This document shows positions 13,901 through 28,900 of a DNA stretch of 64,000 bases, in pieces. The stretch lies in assembly GCF_914767665.1 (NCBI RefSeq), contig NC_059504.1, positions 42,811,720 through 42,875,719 of the forward strand. The letters run 5' to 3'. The first letter of the stretch is position 1, and the number at the start of each line of letters is the position of its first letter. This DNA comes from Harmonia axyridis (lineage: Eukaryota > Arthropoda > Insecta > Coleoptera > Coccinellidae). The notes under the pieces are model-generated. The model had not been told where the DNA came from. It searched no databases and saw nothing but the letters and a program-made list of their open reading frames with translations. The translations under genes were made by a program, and so were the position numbers.

Positions 13901-16900
13901 CACTTGACAGCTGTTAAATCGGTCGCCATCTTGAACAGTAATGCCAACTTTAAGTTATATATCTCGAAAAAAACACCCGTTATAACCAGTTTTTTTTTTT
14001 TTTCAAAAAAGCCTCGAATTTCGGAAAGAAACGGCGGAAGCAAAGTTGTACGCCTATGTATAAAGTATCCATTGGACTTTCTTAGATGATGCTACCTACC
14101 GTCCTTCAAATCTATGTTTTAAGAAATCAAATAAAGCCTTCTGCATCATATCCGTTACTTCGTATCCTTTTAAAGATGGCCCAACTAAAACAACTGGTCT
14201 CATGGAGGGAACGACATCATAGGGAGCGGTTGTTTCTTGTTTCTTGAAGAACGGTTTTTTCTTTTCTTTGGCAGGAGGTGTCGTGAGTGTCTTACCAGAC
14301 CTTGCGTTACCGACAGAATCTGATTCGTCTCCTGAAAACATCAACAATCAATGAATGTAGAAAGAAAGGAAGGAAAAGCCAATAAACTGAAGCAACAACT
14401 CTTTAAACCTCAAGGTGTTAATATATATTTTTCGATTTCTACCGCACTATCTATGTTAGTCTAACTATTCCTTTTTCTAGTCTATTCTAAGAAGCCGGGA
14501 ATATTTTGGACACGGTCATGAGGTCGCTAAGATAGGATGAAGGATTTGGGACAAGGATATTCAAGAATCACGACTTGCTTGGACGACAACTGTACAATTT
14601 TAAAAAACATAAACGGGAAAAAAAGATATCAATAAACATAAGGAATTTGTACAGAAAAAATGCTTTCGTGAATCGTTGAATTGTCGAATATAAATCAAAA
14701 TTAATAAAAAAAATTCACTAAAGGGTCTTTTTGAAATATTTTACAGTGTGGGTGGATATTGGTGTAATGTACAAAATCCAAAACCAATTCATCAAACCTT
14801 GGTTTTTCATTAAGGATGTCTTCCATTAGAACTGCATTGCATGTGAAATGCTGCGAATTATACACAGGGATTTATTATCCTTCAGAAAATATCTGCAAAC
14901 TTTGAAAAACCTAAACTCCAAGAGGAAATCTCTTACAGCAAATACCAAATCAGAATTCAAAATTTTCAATTGCGAACTAATTTTTTCTTATAGATCCTAC
15001 AAATAAAATTAAAATTCTGAGATGTGGAGACATCAAGTGAAGTCGTCAATTTTAAATTCAGTGAATGCTTATACTTATCCTTCGAAATGTTTGAACCTCC
15101 GAAATTTTTTGTTAATTATTTTTTTTTGTTTATTAAGTTTCACACTTTTGAAAAAAACATTCTCTCTCAAATGATAATGAAGCTTTTTCATCCAATATCT
15201 TATTTCAGTCCTTTTCACAAAAATGCTCCCCAACGCTAAAAAAAGGGAGAAAAGGCTTAGGCTTAGCCTCAAGAACCTTTGAGCGATCCTTCATTAATGC
15301 GCCATTTGATACCAAAGAACTGTATATCTAGTTTATATAAAGGTGTTCTTGAAAATCGGAATGAATATACGAGAGATTTTTTTATAATCAAAAATTAAAT
15401 TTCAACCTAGTATGTAGACTAAGATTTCAATTTAAAACTCAAACTTCAAAACGAATCAATTCTTCCTGCCTGCTTCCGTTGGATCATATTGTCAAATAGG
15501 TTGTTACGCATATCCTCTTGAGGAAAATTTATTTTCTTTAAGTAAACCGTTGATTACAAGTTCAATTGTCTCTTGAAAATAAACAAGTGTCTTTAGAGTT
15601 ATGAACCAAAAAACAAAATATTGAAAAGGAAGAATTCTTGATAAATATTGGTAATTCAAAAAAAATTCACCACGAAATTATTCTACAGGATGATTCAGAA
15701 TTAGGGTTTAACAACACACTTCTGATTAACCCTGTATAGTGACTAATAAACCAGTATTAATCAAAAGAGCCAATACGCAAGTTGAAATTAATAATTTCAT
15801 CTACAGTCTACTGAAAGAATTTTGAAAATTGAACTGAAATAAGAAACTATGAGAACTCATACCGCACCAAATATTAACTTGTTGCGTTTTTTTTTACATG
15901 TGAGTTTACATGCAAAATTTCAGCTTGGTCAGATCTGTTCTGACTGTAATAATAGATTTTGTTTTTTGAAATTTTGATCTTGCAGGAGGCTTTAGATTAT
16001 AATTTTATATACACACCTAAAATTTTAATTCATTGGAAAATTTCGAATTCCTAGGGACTCAAAATGAAAGTTTTTCTATGACCTAACAAACTTTATAACA
16101 CAGAATGTCACAATCTTGAGATTTCGTATGTTCTTTAGTTCATAGAACAAGGATTATGATCCAATTTCAAGTTGATATGACGATACTACAATATATCAGT
16201 CAGACCTTTTATAACATTTCAAACTCTCTCATTTAAGATATTAATTGAAAATTTCATTATCATTGAGGGTAGAATTGTATATTTGCTGTAAAATGTCAAA
16301 TTGAAAATAAATCTTCTTCATAGTGAATTGTGCGGTGATAAATTATTAGGATTGTTTTTTGCATTTCTACTTAAGAAATTCGAGTGGGTAAATGAGTTGC
16401 ATCCATAGTAGGTATTTTTGATGTTCAATCAGGAAATACTGATACAATTAAGAAACCTACAACTGACACATTCAAAGGATGGATAAATTAATGTTTGGTG
16501 TTAAAAGTTATACAAGAAGTAGATACATACATAACGAGAAATAGAAAGGTGTTAAATATTGATCCTCAAGGTTATAAGTACATATAGTTCATCGCGTACC
16601 CTAATAATTAGTGTATTAAACAAAAAGAGCAGCCCTGGCTGTCAACATCGTTGTTTTACAGATCACCGTAGCTATGCCGCATCTTCTTCAACCGTAGTTA
16701 CCAATAGAAACACGTAAAAAATATCGTATCCCGACAAAAAAATAACCCGTCGTTGGATGGAAAGGACATACCAGGCGTGGGAGGAGTGCTACCTCTGGAA
16801 ACATCGTTACCAGCGCCCCCTAAGTTTGTTTTGCTAGAGTAAAGCTTCGACGGCCTAGTCGCAACTTGTTGAAGCCTCAAATTCTCCAATTTGACAGGAG

Positions 16901-19900
16901 ACGGAATGAAACCAATGTCGCAGCCTTCTTTAACTAATCGACCTATCCACCAGTTGTTGTCATATTTTTCCTGGAAAAAAAAATCATTCAGTATTTGCAA
17001 TTTTTCTTCGAAGTGGATTCAGCTGAAACAGTCCACACATACCAGGTGTATTAAAATAAATCCATTATTTTTGCATGAAAAAAACAAGGCTTTAATTACC
17101 ACAGTTTGAAAGATCCGATTTAGGTCAAATATACGCGGTTTTGTTCGATTACTTATTGCTATTTTGAAAGAAATATCATTATGCCTCTCTCATAAAAGCT
17201 CTCGTCCCTATTGACGAAAATTTGAGACAGTCGATTTTCACAAGCCTCTGTTTAAATAGTAATCACTTGGTGCCAGATCCGGACTATAAGGTGAATCCTT
17301 CTGGCGAGTCACTATCGATGTATGGCCTGGCGTTATCCTGATGGAACACAATACCTCTCCTATCGGCCAAAGCTAGCCACTTCTGGGCGATTGCTTTCTT
17401 CAGACAGTCAAATTGTTGACAGTGGTTCCGAGTTAACAGTTGTGCCGTAGTAGATAATAGTAGATAACTTCCTGTAAATCCCACCAAACACACAGTTGAA
17501 CAGTCAATCCTAGCTTGGCCACCGTTTCAGCTGGTTCACGACCGTTTTCGCTTGACGTTGTCGTAAGTGATCCACTTTTCACCACCAGTCACCAACTGTT
17601 TCAAAAATAGGTAGATTTTGTTGCGATTCAGCAGCAATTCGTTCCATGAGGTTTTTTGCATTAGCTCGTGTGGTACCCATACATCGAGCTTTTTTTTATA
17701 CCAGCCTTATGCAAATGGTTCCAAACAATTTTTGTGCAATCTTTCGCTCTTGTGGAATCGTAACAGTGCCTACATGACGTTCAGACTCGACAATGTCATT
17801 GATTTCATCGACATTTCTGACAATTGGCCCTCCTGTGCGTGGTGCAACATCGAAATTACTGAAACTGAATCGACGGAACCAAAATTGCTCGTAATTGGCT
17901 GTTACAGTATCAGGACCATAGATTCTATTTACATTTTCCGTCGCCTGGCTTGCATTTTCGTCTTTATCGAAGAAAAACTGTGAAATATCGGGAATTTTCT
18001 CTTTGCTACTATCTAGCTTTGACTCGCGATCAAACTAAACTCGGCCAACTAATCACAAAACTGACAAAAAGGTTTTTGTTGTACGGAATCTCATCTTTCT
18101 TACGCCATCTAATGGAAGCCGATCAAACTTATTCAACGCGAGATACAAATAGCTTATATAATAATATTAGAACAATAATGGATTTATTTTTACTACACTG
18201 AATATTATAGATAGACCAATAACAAAACAATTATTTGATGATTTGGTCCCATTTCATTGCCCAGAATAAAAACAAATATAAAATATAACCTTTAAAACCC
18301 TAGCAGAATACTCGTTTGAAGTGAATAGAGCTAAAGACAAAAAAGACAAAAACTATAGACACCTTGTGGTTAACCGATGGTATAATTAAGGAGGAAAGAA
18401 ATATGAAATAATATCGATGTATGATGTCGCTAAGGGACTTGGCCTTAATTTTATGGAGGGTTTACCAATAATAACTTCCATTTTGAATATTTCGAGCCAA
18501 GTTAGTGATGAGAAGAATCGAAACTGTTTGCGTCGGTCAAGAATAACTTTGGTCTTAAGGCTATTGAAGTTCAGTTAACACAATAATCGTTAATGGCAAA
18601 CTTTTCGCTTTACAATCAATCAATCAATCAATAAGTTTATTAATAATGAAATAAATTATTGATTAATTTCAAAACAAAACTGTTTTTTATTCAATACCAA
18701 AAACCTTTTATTGAAAATCCTTTATTTGTAATTTGATGCGATATAATGTACATTTTATGTAGAATTATAAGACTTGATACTAATCACCAATTGATAGAAA
18801 CCATGAACAAATTCCACTCACCTTTATGTGTAAAAAATCCCTAACGTCAAAGGAAACAGCATAACCGTGAACTGGTGAATCGTCATCAAGGGTACCATCA
18901 TACGCTACGTTGGTCCTAACAGCAAATGCTACCTGTTTTGTCTGAAAAAAATATAAGTAGGTTGTTTCACAGGTTGTTTCATTCTTTCCGAATAGAAGGG
19001 ATTTTTTATTTTCCATTTCTTTCAAAGTTCAACGTTGTCTCAACTGAACTGTATCAAAGAACCAGTAATTTAAAAAAATGAAAAATACAGAGAGTATACT
19101 ACTGATTGAGTACAGATTCAACTACTGGCTCCATAACGAAATTCAGTTGGGACAACGCAGTTCAGTTTGAACACAGTCGGGATCTTCATCTAAGGGATTT
19201 TTCTCTTGAGACAGTTGTTAGGTGCATGATGGGCATTCCGCGTAATTCAAACCCTCATTTAAGTCACTAAAGATACTCCCGCTACCTTTCCTTTTTATCC
19301 TAGAATTAGTTAAGTCAATTCATAAGATCCATGACCAATTTTTCACAAGAAGACATTTTTTAAAACCGTATTACAAACTGAGTGAGGAACTAATGAATCT
19401 GTTTAAGCTAGAAAATAATTAGTAGTTATATCCTGAATGCTTGCCAAATACCCTAATATTTTTTGCTAAGTGGTTGAAAATTTTGAGAGAATAATCAAAA
19501 ATATTAACTTCCATTTCCAAAACAAACCCGATTAGTCGTCTAAAAGCAAACGAGAGTCTACAGTACAGAGCTTCGTTCGAAAACTATGATGAAATTTCGT
19601 ACACAAATCAGTTATGATACCCCATTGGTCCTCCGAGCTCGTGATTACGATCCTCGAATTCATTAGATAAACAATGAAATACTCTATCTTTCAAATATTC
19701 ATATTCAAATAATTTGAAACTCCACAGAATAATAAAATTTCAAACCTGTACCTACTGCTGTTGTTGTGTTGAATAATAGTATATTACATAACAAGTGTTG
19801 TAAGAAGCATATTACGCAAGAGCCGCAAAACGCAGAGTGCGTAATTCTAGAAGCTCGTAATTGTCTTACGTCTCGAGTTGTGTATTATACTTTTTCTACG

Positions 19901-22900
19901 ATCGCATTCATCTCCATAAACATTACGATACGTCAAAAAGTTATTAGATACGCGGGGTGTTATTCGTTTCCGTGGCAACTACAGAAGGTTTTATCTTATT
20001 GGTTATTCGCCATGCGATTTACTTTACAGATCCTACTGTATTGGTTGTTGATCGCGCTCACTGTTTACAGTAAAGTAAATCGCACAGCTTTACGTTGCAT
20101 AGTACTTGAATGTACATAGTTACATAGTTGGCGAGTTAAATTTCGTCATTTTCTGTAGGGGGATTAGGAAAAAATGTTTTTTCTCAAATATCATCGAAAA
20201 GTTTCACTTTTCTTCCGCCAGGGGAAAAAGTGTTGCCTAGCAATGATAACTATCAACTATTATACTTAATATCTGTCAAAATTAATTCAGCATGGCAGCC
20301 ATATCTAGGTAAATCAATCAATTATAACGATCGATAATATAAATCTTATTAAAAGTTTGATCTCCTGATTTAATGATTTTCTAGACGTTTGAAAAAAATG
20401 ACAATTCGTAGGAGAAGTGACTTTTCATGGCTCGCATTCAATAATTCAGATAAACACAAGCTCGCCATGGAAAGTGACTCTTCTCCTTATGAAATAATAT
20501 AGTATTTTACTGCAGGGTTCAAGCCAAATTCACTTTGGCAATATTACATTCACACAACATCACAGTCACACAATATTCCCATTCAAATAATATATAAATG
20601 GAAATATTGTGTATATTACTGATACTTCAAGCATCATATTGAAAATTACTATCACACTTGATTAGCTTAGAGAATTACGTTTTGGTCTACTGATCTTGCG
20701 GTGTTTTTTTTCGAGGTATATAACTTTAGGTTGGCATTACTGTTCAAGATGGCGACCGATTTAACAGCTGTCAAGTGATTTATTCTCAGTTTGGTTTGGC
20801 AATTCATCATGAATAGACTCACGCCTGAACAACGCTTGCAAATAGTGTAATTTTATTTCGAAAATAATGGTTCTGTGCGGAATACGTACCGCGCACTACA
20901 TTCATTTTATTTTGTTTAGCGATGAAGCGCACCTCTGGTTGAATGGCTACGTCAACAAACAAAACTGGCGCATTTGGAGTGAAGCTAATTCTCAAGTGTA
21001 TGTCGAAACATCGTTACATCCAGAAAAACTGACTGTTTGGTGCGCTTTATGGGTTGGTGGAATCATTGGTCCGTACTTCTTCAAAAACGATGATGGCCAT
21101 AACGTTACAGTCAATGGTGATCGGTATAGAGCCATGATTACTAACTTTTTCATTCCTAAATTGAACAACCATGATGTCCAGGAGTTGTGGTTCCAAAAAG
21201 ACGGCGCAACATGTCACACAGCTTGTGCCACAATCGATTTATTGAGAGACACGTTTGGTGACCGCCTAATTTCACGTTTTGGACCTGTGAATTGGCCTCC
21301 AAGATCTTGTGACTTAACACCGCTAGACTACTTTCTGTGGGGCTATGTAAAAGTCATTGGTCTATGCGGATAAGCCACAAACCCTTGACCATTTGGAAGA
21401 CAACATTCGCCGTGTTATTGCCGATATACCGCCACAAATGTTGGAAAAAGTCATCGAAAATTGGACATCCAGATTGGACTACATCCGAGCCAGCCGTGGC
21501 GGTCATATGCCAGAAATCATATTTAAAATGTAATGCCACAAGATCATCTCGCGAATTAATAAAATTTATGTCAATCGAATAATCCATCGTTGTTTTTTTT
21601 GCAATTTAAAGTTCTATAGCTCTAAAAAAAACACTCTTTATAAGTACTCGGATTGAAACAGTAAACATTCAATAAGAAATTATAGCTTTTTTGAATAAAC
21701 GGTATGTGTTGTGTATGCGTAAGAAGGAAATAGGCAAGAATAACAAGGTCTTTTTCGTCTTGGTTCCTGGTCACTCAGGAATTAAAGAAAATGAAGAGGA
21801 CAACACACTTGCTAGAAAAGGAGTACAAACTCCTCCATTGGTCGGAAATTTTCTGTGGTATTAGCAAATATGAGACAAGAAAGAGTTAAAGGAGGAAGAA
21901 AAAAGAGAAATACCCAGGTGAAATCTTCCAGGGTTGGGTTATTCCAAAAATTTTCTTAGAAATTTTTACACTGCGAGATCTGAAAACTATCTGGATCTTA
22001 GCAAGAAAATGCTACACCTCCCCAATGGATTCCTTACGGGGCATTGTCGCCTTAGAAAGCACCTCATTAGAATGGGTCTAACAGAAAACAACGAGTTCAG
22101 ATTCTGTGGAAACGAACAAGAAACTCCAGATCACCTGGTGACGGAATGCCTTGCCATCATTAGCAAACGCAAAATATGCTTTGGACAAGAAATTCACAAA
22201 TAGCCTCCTTGAAGCCATGGAGTTCATCTGGAACTGGAAGGCGAGCTGTAGATTACGTTATGGAAAGAATAGCTCTGATGGAAGCACGATAGACCATTAG
22301 CTCGCAGTGCAATGCAATATATCTCATCTAATCTGTGCAAAGGTAAATAAAAACTTTCCGAGAGGTAATAATGCTATGAAAAAATAACTGTGGACGACTG
22401 ATTTTTTCAGAAACTAACAACGAGGAAACATACATTGGCCGAAGTTTTTTCTTGATGCGGTGCAAAGCGGTGGGTGCTCCAGCGGTTTATTTCTCTGATA
22501 TTGGAAATATCCAGCGTTGAGTTACAAAATACGTAACCTCTGAAAATACTAACCCCAGTAGAAATTACAATGTCAAATGAATAGCCGGTTAAAAAGCTCG
22601 GAATTATAAAATTCTGTTGACTATATCATTACGTTCGCCAAACATATCATCTTCTTCAACTTCACTCTCAAACACGTGAAAAGAGTTTCTCTAATTATGT
22701 GGCAAATCCTTCCATTTTATCATACCTCGCAGAAATAAAATCATGTGCAAATGCTTCAGTATGACACAGATTTCATGATTATATTTCATTATTATATTCT
22801 GGTACTCGGATTTTCCTCTCACGGATTGGTGATACTAAAAACAGTTCTGTAAACCAACATTCTTCAATGCAAAAATCACTAAACGATATTTATTTGAATA

Positions 22901-25900
22901 TTTCATCAATTTCAGTGAAAATTGAGTGAATTAGATGAAATAATGTGAAGGGTGTTTTTTTTAGAGCTATAGAACTTTAAATTGCAATAAAACAACGATA
23001 GATCATTCGATTGAAATTAATTTTATTTATCCGCAAGATAATCTTGTGGCATTACATTTTAAATATGATTTCTCTAATTCTGTGGTTATTCCGTTCATTC
23101 TTCCACATCTTGTAGAACAAAATCGTGCGAGAATATATCAGAAACGCACAGTTTTCATGGTTATATTTTATTATTCTATGTTGGCACTCCGAACTTTCCG
23201 CTACGGCTTTATCTGTCAATTCATCAATTTGCCTTAAAGAAATCAGTTCTGCCAACCAACATTTTTCAATGCAAAAATCACTAAATTATATTTATGGAAA
23301 TATTTCATTAATTTCAATGAAAATGCAATGAATTAGAGAATAGTTATTTATAATACAAGTGCAGAAGGCATTCATATTCTTCCACGAGTTCAAAATTCAA
23401 AAACGAGCCACGAAGTGGCGAGTTTTTGAATGAACGAGTTGTAGAATGAGCCTTCTGTACGAGTATTATACATTATTTTCTCTAATTCATTGCATTTTTA
23501 TTGAAATCAATGAATTATTTCCATAAATATCATTTAGTGATTTTTGCATTGAAAAATGTTGGTTGGCAGAACTGATTTCTTTAAGGCAAATCGATGAATT
23601 GACAGATAAAGCCGTGGCGGAAAGTTCGGAGTACCAACATAGAATAATAAAATATAACCATGAAAACTGTGCGTTTCTGATATATTCTCGCACGATTTTG
23701 TTCTACAAGATGTGGAAGAATGAACGGAATAACCACAGAATTAGAGAAAATAATGTATAATACTCGTACAGAAGGCTCATTCTACCACTCGTTCATTCCA
23801 AAACTCGCCACTTCGTGGCTCGTTTTTGAATTTTGAACTCGTGGAAGAATATCAATGCCTTCTGCACTTGTATTATAAATAACTATTCTGGCATATGACC
23901 GCCACGGCTGGCTCGGATGCAGTCCAATCTGGACGTCCAATTTTCGATGACTTTTTCCAACATTTGTGGCCGTATATCGGCAATAACACGGCGAATGTTG
24001 TCTTCCAAATGGTCAAGGGTTTGTGGCTTATCCGCATAGACCAATGACTTTACATAGCCCCACAGAAAGTGGTCTAGCGGTGTTAAATCACAAGATCTTG
24101 GAGGCCAATTCACAGGTCCAAAACGTAAAATTAGGCGGTCACCAAACGTTTCTTTCAATAAATCGATTGTGGCAAGAGCTGTATGACATGTTGCGACGTC
24201 TTGTTGGAACCACAGCTCCTGGACATCATGGTTGTTCAATTCAGGAATGAAAAAGTTAGTAATCATGGCTCTATACCGATCACCATTGACTGTAACGTTC
24301 TGGCCATCATCGTTTTTGAAGAAGTACGGACCAATGATTCCACCAGCCCATAAAGCGCACCAGTCAGTTTTTCCGGATGTAACGGTGTTTCGACATACAC
24401 TTGAGGATTAGCTTCACTCCAAATGCGGCAGTTTTGTTTGTTGACGTAGCCATTCAACCAGAAGTGCGCTTCATCGCTGAACAAAACTCGCGCGGTACGT
24501 ATTCCGCAAAGTACCATTATTTTCGAAATAAAATTACACTATTTGCAAGCGTTGTTCAGGCGTGAGTCTATTCATGATGAACTGCCAAACCAAACTGAGA
24601 ATAAATCACTTGACAGCTGTTAAATCGGTCTCCATCTTGAACAGTAATGCCAACTTAAAGTTATATACCTCGAAAAAAAAACACCCGATACTATGACTCT
24701 CTGCAAAAATAAAACAATTGCAGGAAATCTATCTTTGTTATATTGTCCTCAATCAGAGAGGGCAAGTTAAGGAAAACACAATGCAACGCATGCGAAACTA
24801 TTGTACGAATTTTGTCTCGTTGTGGCTACAGTTCAGTGAAATTGTCTTCTTCTCTCACAACAAAAATATTTGGTCTCTCGACGAGGCCTCATTTGCTATT
24901 GTTTTTCTCCTAAAATTAACACTATTTTGTAGAGGGTTTTTCTCTTAGTCATCTCGATCTCATATCACTTTTTACATGAAGTAGACTGATGGTGATCTGC
25001 CTAGACAGTGTATGTGAATGGTTGTCGCACGACTTGACGGTGATTTGACAGAGATTTGATCGTCCCATGACTGTTGGTGTGAATCTAACACTCGTTCATT
25101 CAAAAACTCTTCTTGGCTAGTTTTTGAATTTTAAACTAGTGCCTTCTGCACTTTTTCTCTGTTAATTTTCTGATCATTATTATTATCACTGAACCGGGGT
25201 TGTTGCGGATCGGTTAGCCTTCTTGGAACTGCGACCACATGGATCTTTGGTCCTCAATTTTTACTATTCATACAAACCCAAGAGGAGGCCGTCGATTATG
25301 TTAACGAAACCGACAACATACTTTGGAGCCTTGGCTGTTACTTTGTGAGTATCCAGGAACCCTTTTTCCACATGAGTGATTCTTAGGCCAGTCAACCCTT
25401 GAATTTGCTCAGTTGTTACTACCTCCGTTCCACAAAGCCTGCAAATGTCATCTCTCATCTTACCGATATGGTAAACAGATATTGCACCGATAGTATCCTG
25501 TTAGCAGTCACGCCATTATCCGAAGCTCAACTCGTGCTATCTTCAAGATCTTTCGGGTATACATAGGTCGCGAAAGCTGCACAAATTTCATTGTCTGAAC
25601 AAGACCAGGAGTATTTCTCCAGAGGGTTATTCTAGGATCCAACACTCATTGTAATAACCTTGATGCTCTTTCGCTGAGTTGATCGGCATTTTGATTTTCT
25701 GCAATACCACAATGCTCAGGTTCACTTACATCATTGCCTTTGATCAGTTGCTTTATGGTACTCCCATTTCAGCAGAGACCCCTGACTATATGATTCCAGG
25801 GACGTCAGCGTGGCCTAGCTGTCCGTAGTGATATAAATAAGTGCCCCTTTTAAGACAATATTGAGCGCATGTATAGACAGCCTTTGTTCATAGAAAAGAG

Positions 25901-28900
25901 GGCTCACTTCCTAGGACACTATATTTTCATTTCATGTCCGTATACGCCAATGCCTGTGTTCCCTCTGATTTTGATCCATCAGTAAACCATATGGAGGACT
26001 TTTTGACGAAACAATTTACGAAGTTTATTGCCCTGAAACGATAATCAATCACTAGGAATTACTGCTGCGGACGTTGAAGTATATCGGTGTGACAGGCGGT
26101 CCCTTGTAGTTGTCCAGGACCTACCTAGCTGGTAGAACCCAGTCTGTGAGGGTGGGCGGCGAGATGAGCGATGGGAGGTCAGTCGCGTTCGGGATCCCCC
26201 AGGGCACAGTCCTGGGCCCAATACTATTCAGTATCTACATCAATGGAATGTTTGCAGTGCGTTCTGGAGGGGAGATTCTGGGATTTGCTGATGATACTGC
26301 AGTTTTCTATAATGCAAATACTTGGGAAGAGCTCAGGATCTTTGTGGAGTCGGGTATGCCACTGTTGAAGAATTGGCTTGAACATCACCTGGTCGAGAGC
26401 CATTTGAAATATTCTGTTTCTGTTTGGAGTGGCGCATTGAAGACACACATTCGTCCACTTGAAGCTTTGCAGAGAAGATTTCTAAGGATTATGCTTTCCC
26501 GGGATTTGCTGTACCCATCTAATAGCTTGTGCTTGGAGGCGAATGTTTTCGATGTCCGGCAACTTTACTACTTCAATGTCACCATGAAGTACCACTGTGG
26601 CGAAAAATTCTCATTCTCTTACATTGCCCCGAGGCTCTACAATTCTATCCCTCGCGAGATTCAACTCGTCACTGGGTTGCCACGGTTCAGAAATCGTGAA
26701 GCGGTTGCTGATCTGGTTCAAATGCGGAGCTGAGGTGGGACCAGATGTATGCGTGTGTGTTATCGGGAAAATCGGTTATTCTCGACGATGCTGCTGTTTT
26801 GGTGGACTGTGAATTGGTGTTGATGGTTATGGGTCTTACTCTTCCGTGTTATCATTGTTGTTTTTTTGGACTGTTAACTTGCCCTGCTTAATTCATGTAT
26901 CTATTTTTTTTTCTCTTTTCTCTATCTCGAAACAAGTGTTTTTTTCTCTTTTCTCTATCTCGAAACAAGTGTTTCTACACTCATCGAGACACTATTGTTT
27001 ATTATTTAATATTGTTTATATATTGTTCATCTTGTAGATTTCTGAATAAACTATTATTATTATACTGTTAGGAAGGGTGTTTCGAAAAAGAATATAGTTG
27101 GCATCACATCCGATGGTTTTACTAGCAGATTTGAGTATTATTGATATCCTTATTAGTCCAATCAAATTTTCCGGTCGAAGATTTCCATTGCGAAATTTTC
27201 TTATTGCTTCCAGCAGGTACATTTCCTCTCATGTCAGTTTAAGGGAGGTAGATCAAGTAAAACCTCAAGGTCTGGTGTGGGGGTTGCATAAATAGCTCTC
27301 ATAATACTAATATAGGGTAGCATTTGCAATTTCTGCAGCTGCGTGTGGGGACGTATTGAGTATTTTCCACCATGCTTAAGACGAATGCGTGACAATGAGG
27401 CGTACATTTCTGTATATAACCACAGTATCATTTCCGGTTTTATACCCCATGTTTTTCTAAAGAAACTTTCACAGGCATACATGGCTGCAGCGGTTTTGGA
27501 GAGAGTTTTTCCTCCAGATGAGTTCACTATCCAAGATGGATAGTGCTTGATATTGGCACGCAGTGGAAAAGTTCACAGTTTGGCTATTCAAAACATTTTC
27601 ATATAATTAAACAACTTCCATGCTGTGAATCAATCGTTGTTACTATAATAAGAACCCAAGACAGAATATACCTATGTAAATAATCCCAAGATGGAAGATG
27701 TGTGTCCCATCTTGGGCTCTTTGTATAGACAAAAAAATTAATTCACAGATGGAAGTAATTTTGAGAATCATTTAATCCAGTTTAGTTTAAATTGAATTAT
27801 ATCGTTCTCTCCCATTTTGCTCTGTCATGTATCTAAGATGCGTGTATTTAAAGTAAGGTCTCCAAGGCCATTGTATCGCCGCAAGTAGCGCTAGATGAAA
27901 TCCGGCAACACTGTTGTATACGTTAGGCCCCCCCTCCACCAATCGACACCTGGTGGAGCTCATTAGGACGCTCAGTTTTGACGTAGCAGCCATTTGCAAT
28001 GAAAGTGCCGGTTGTCGCTCTCGCCAGGTGCGAGTTACGTTCAGTCATTAAGTTTTTGCACTAAAAAAAAACTCCATATATAGAAATTCATCGTCAATTG
28101 GAAGAAGTGTATGGTGAGAAATGTATGGACGTGAAATACGTTCGAAAATGGTGTAGAGAGGTGAAGAGAATTTTCTACTGGCCGACTAAACGTTCACGAC
28201 GAAAAGCGCAGCGGCAGGCCGTCACACTCGGACGAAACAGTGCGGAAAGTTGAGGCGCTTGTGCTGAAAGATTGCAGGTTGACTCTCAATGAGTTGGCCG
28301 AAAAACACCAAGATGTGTGCAGTAGAGAATCTATTCATTCAATTTTGGTGAATAACCTGCAATACCGAAAATTGTCAGCCAGGTGGGTCCCGAAAATGCT
28401 TACCTCGGAGTACAAAGTCAAAGGTCTCCAATGTGCCCAAGACTTTCTCTCCAGTTTTGAAGAGGAAGGGGAGGAATTCCTTGATTCAATCGTCACAGGA
28501 GATGCTCTTAAAAAACATCTAGGAGGAATGAAATTTGCGAACGATGAAGAAGTTCATGAAGTGGTTATTTCGTTCTTGCGCGAGGCGGCGGGATCGTGGT
28601 TCGAGGAGGGGATACAAAAGTTTGTCGTATGAATGAGAAAGCTCATCAAAGTGAATGGCGATTACAAAACTTAGTAAATAAATGTTATTTAATGTGAAAA
28701 ATAAATGGAGACCTTACTTTTAATACACGCCTCGTATATTAAATTATCTTAGGAAAGACGAAAAAAAAAATAACCTAAACCTACTTGAGACTCGAACTCG
28801 AGCATTTTTTGTGCACATTTTCGTTGAAGTTTGGTTCTTCATAATACCAATACGCTGAATTCAGTAATTCAGTTCAGTTGTTTCCATTTTTATGCAGCCA

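Noticed and set aside
17618..17983. 121-codon plus-strand frame
   Set aside because: It lies antisense to the mariner transposase relic, whose motifs read clearly on the minus strand.
18471..18600. A further Tc1/mariner N-terminal relic
   Set aside because: The QVSDEKNRN...RRSRIT match covers only about 30 residues in broken frames, too short for a confident call.
19766..20119. 117-codon plus-strand frame
   Set aside because: No motif, no relatives in the window, and it includes a hairpin arm; probably a chance frame.
23046..23760. Small host genes on both strands at 23 kb
   Set aside because: The frames recur in every copy of the 404-bp element and belong to it.
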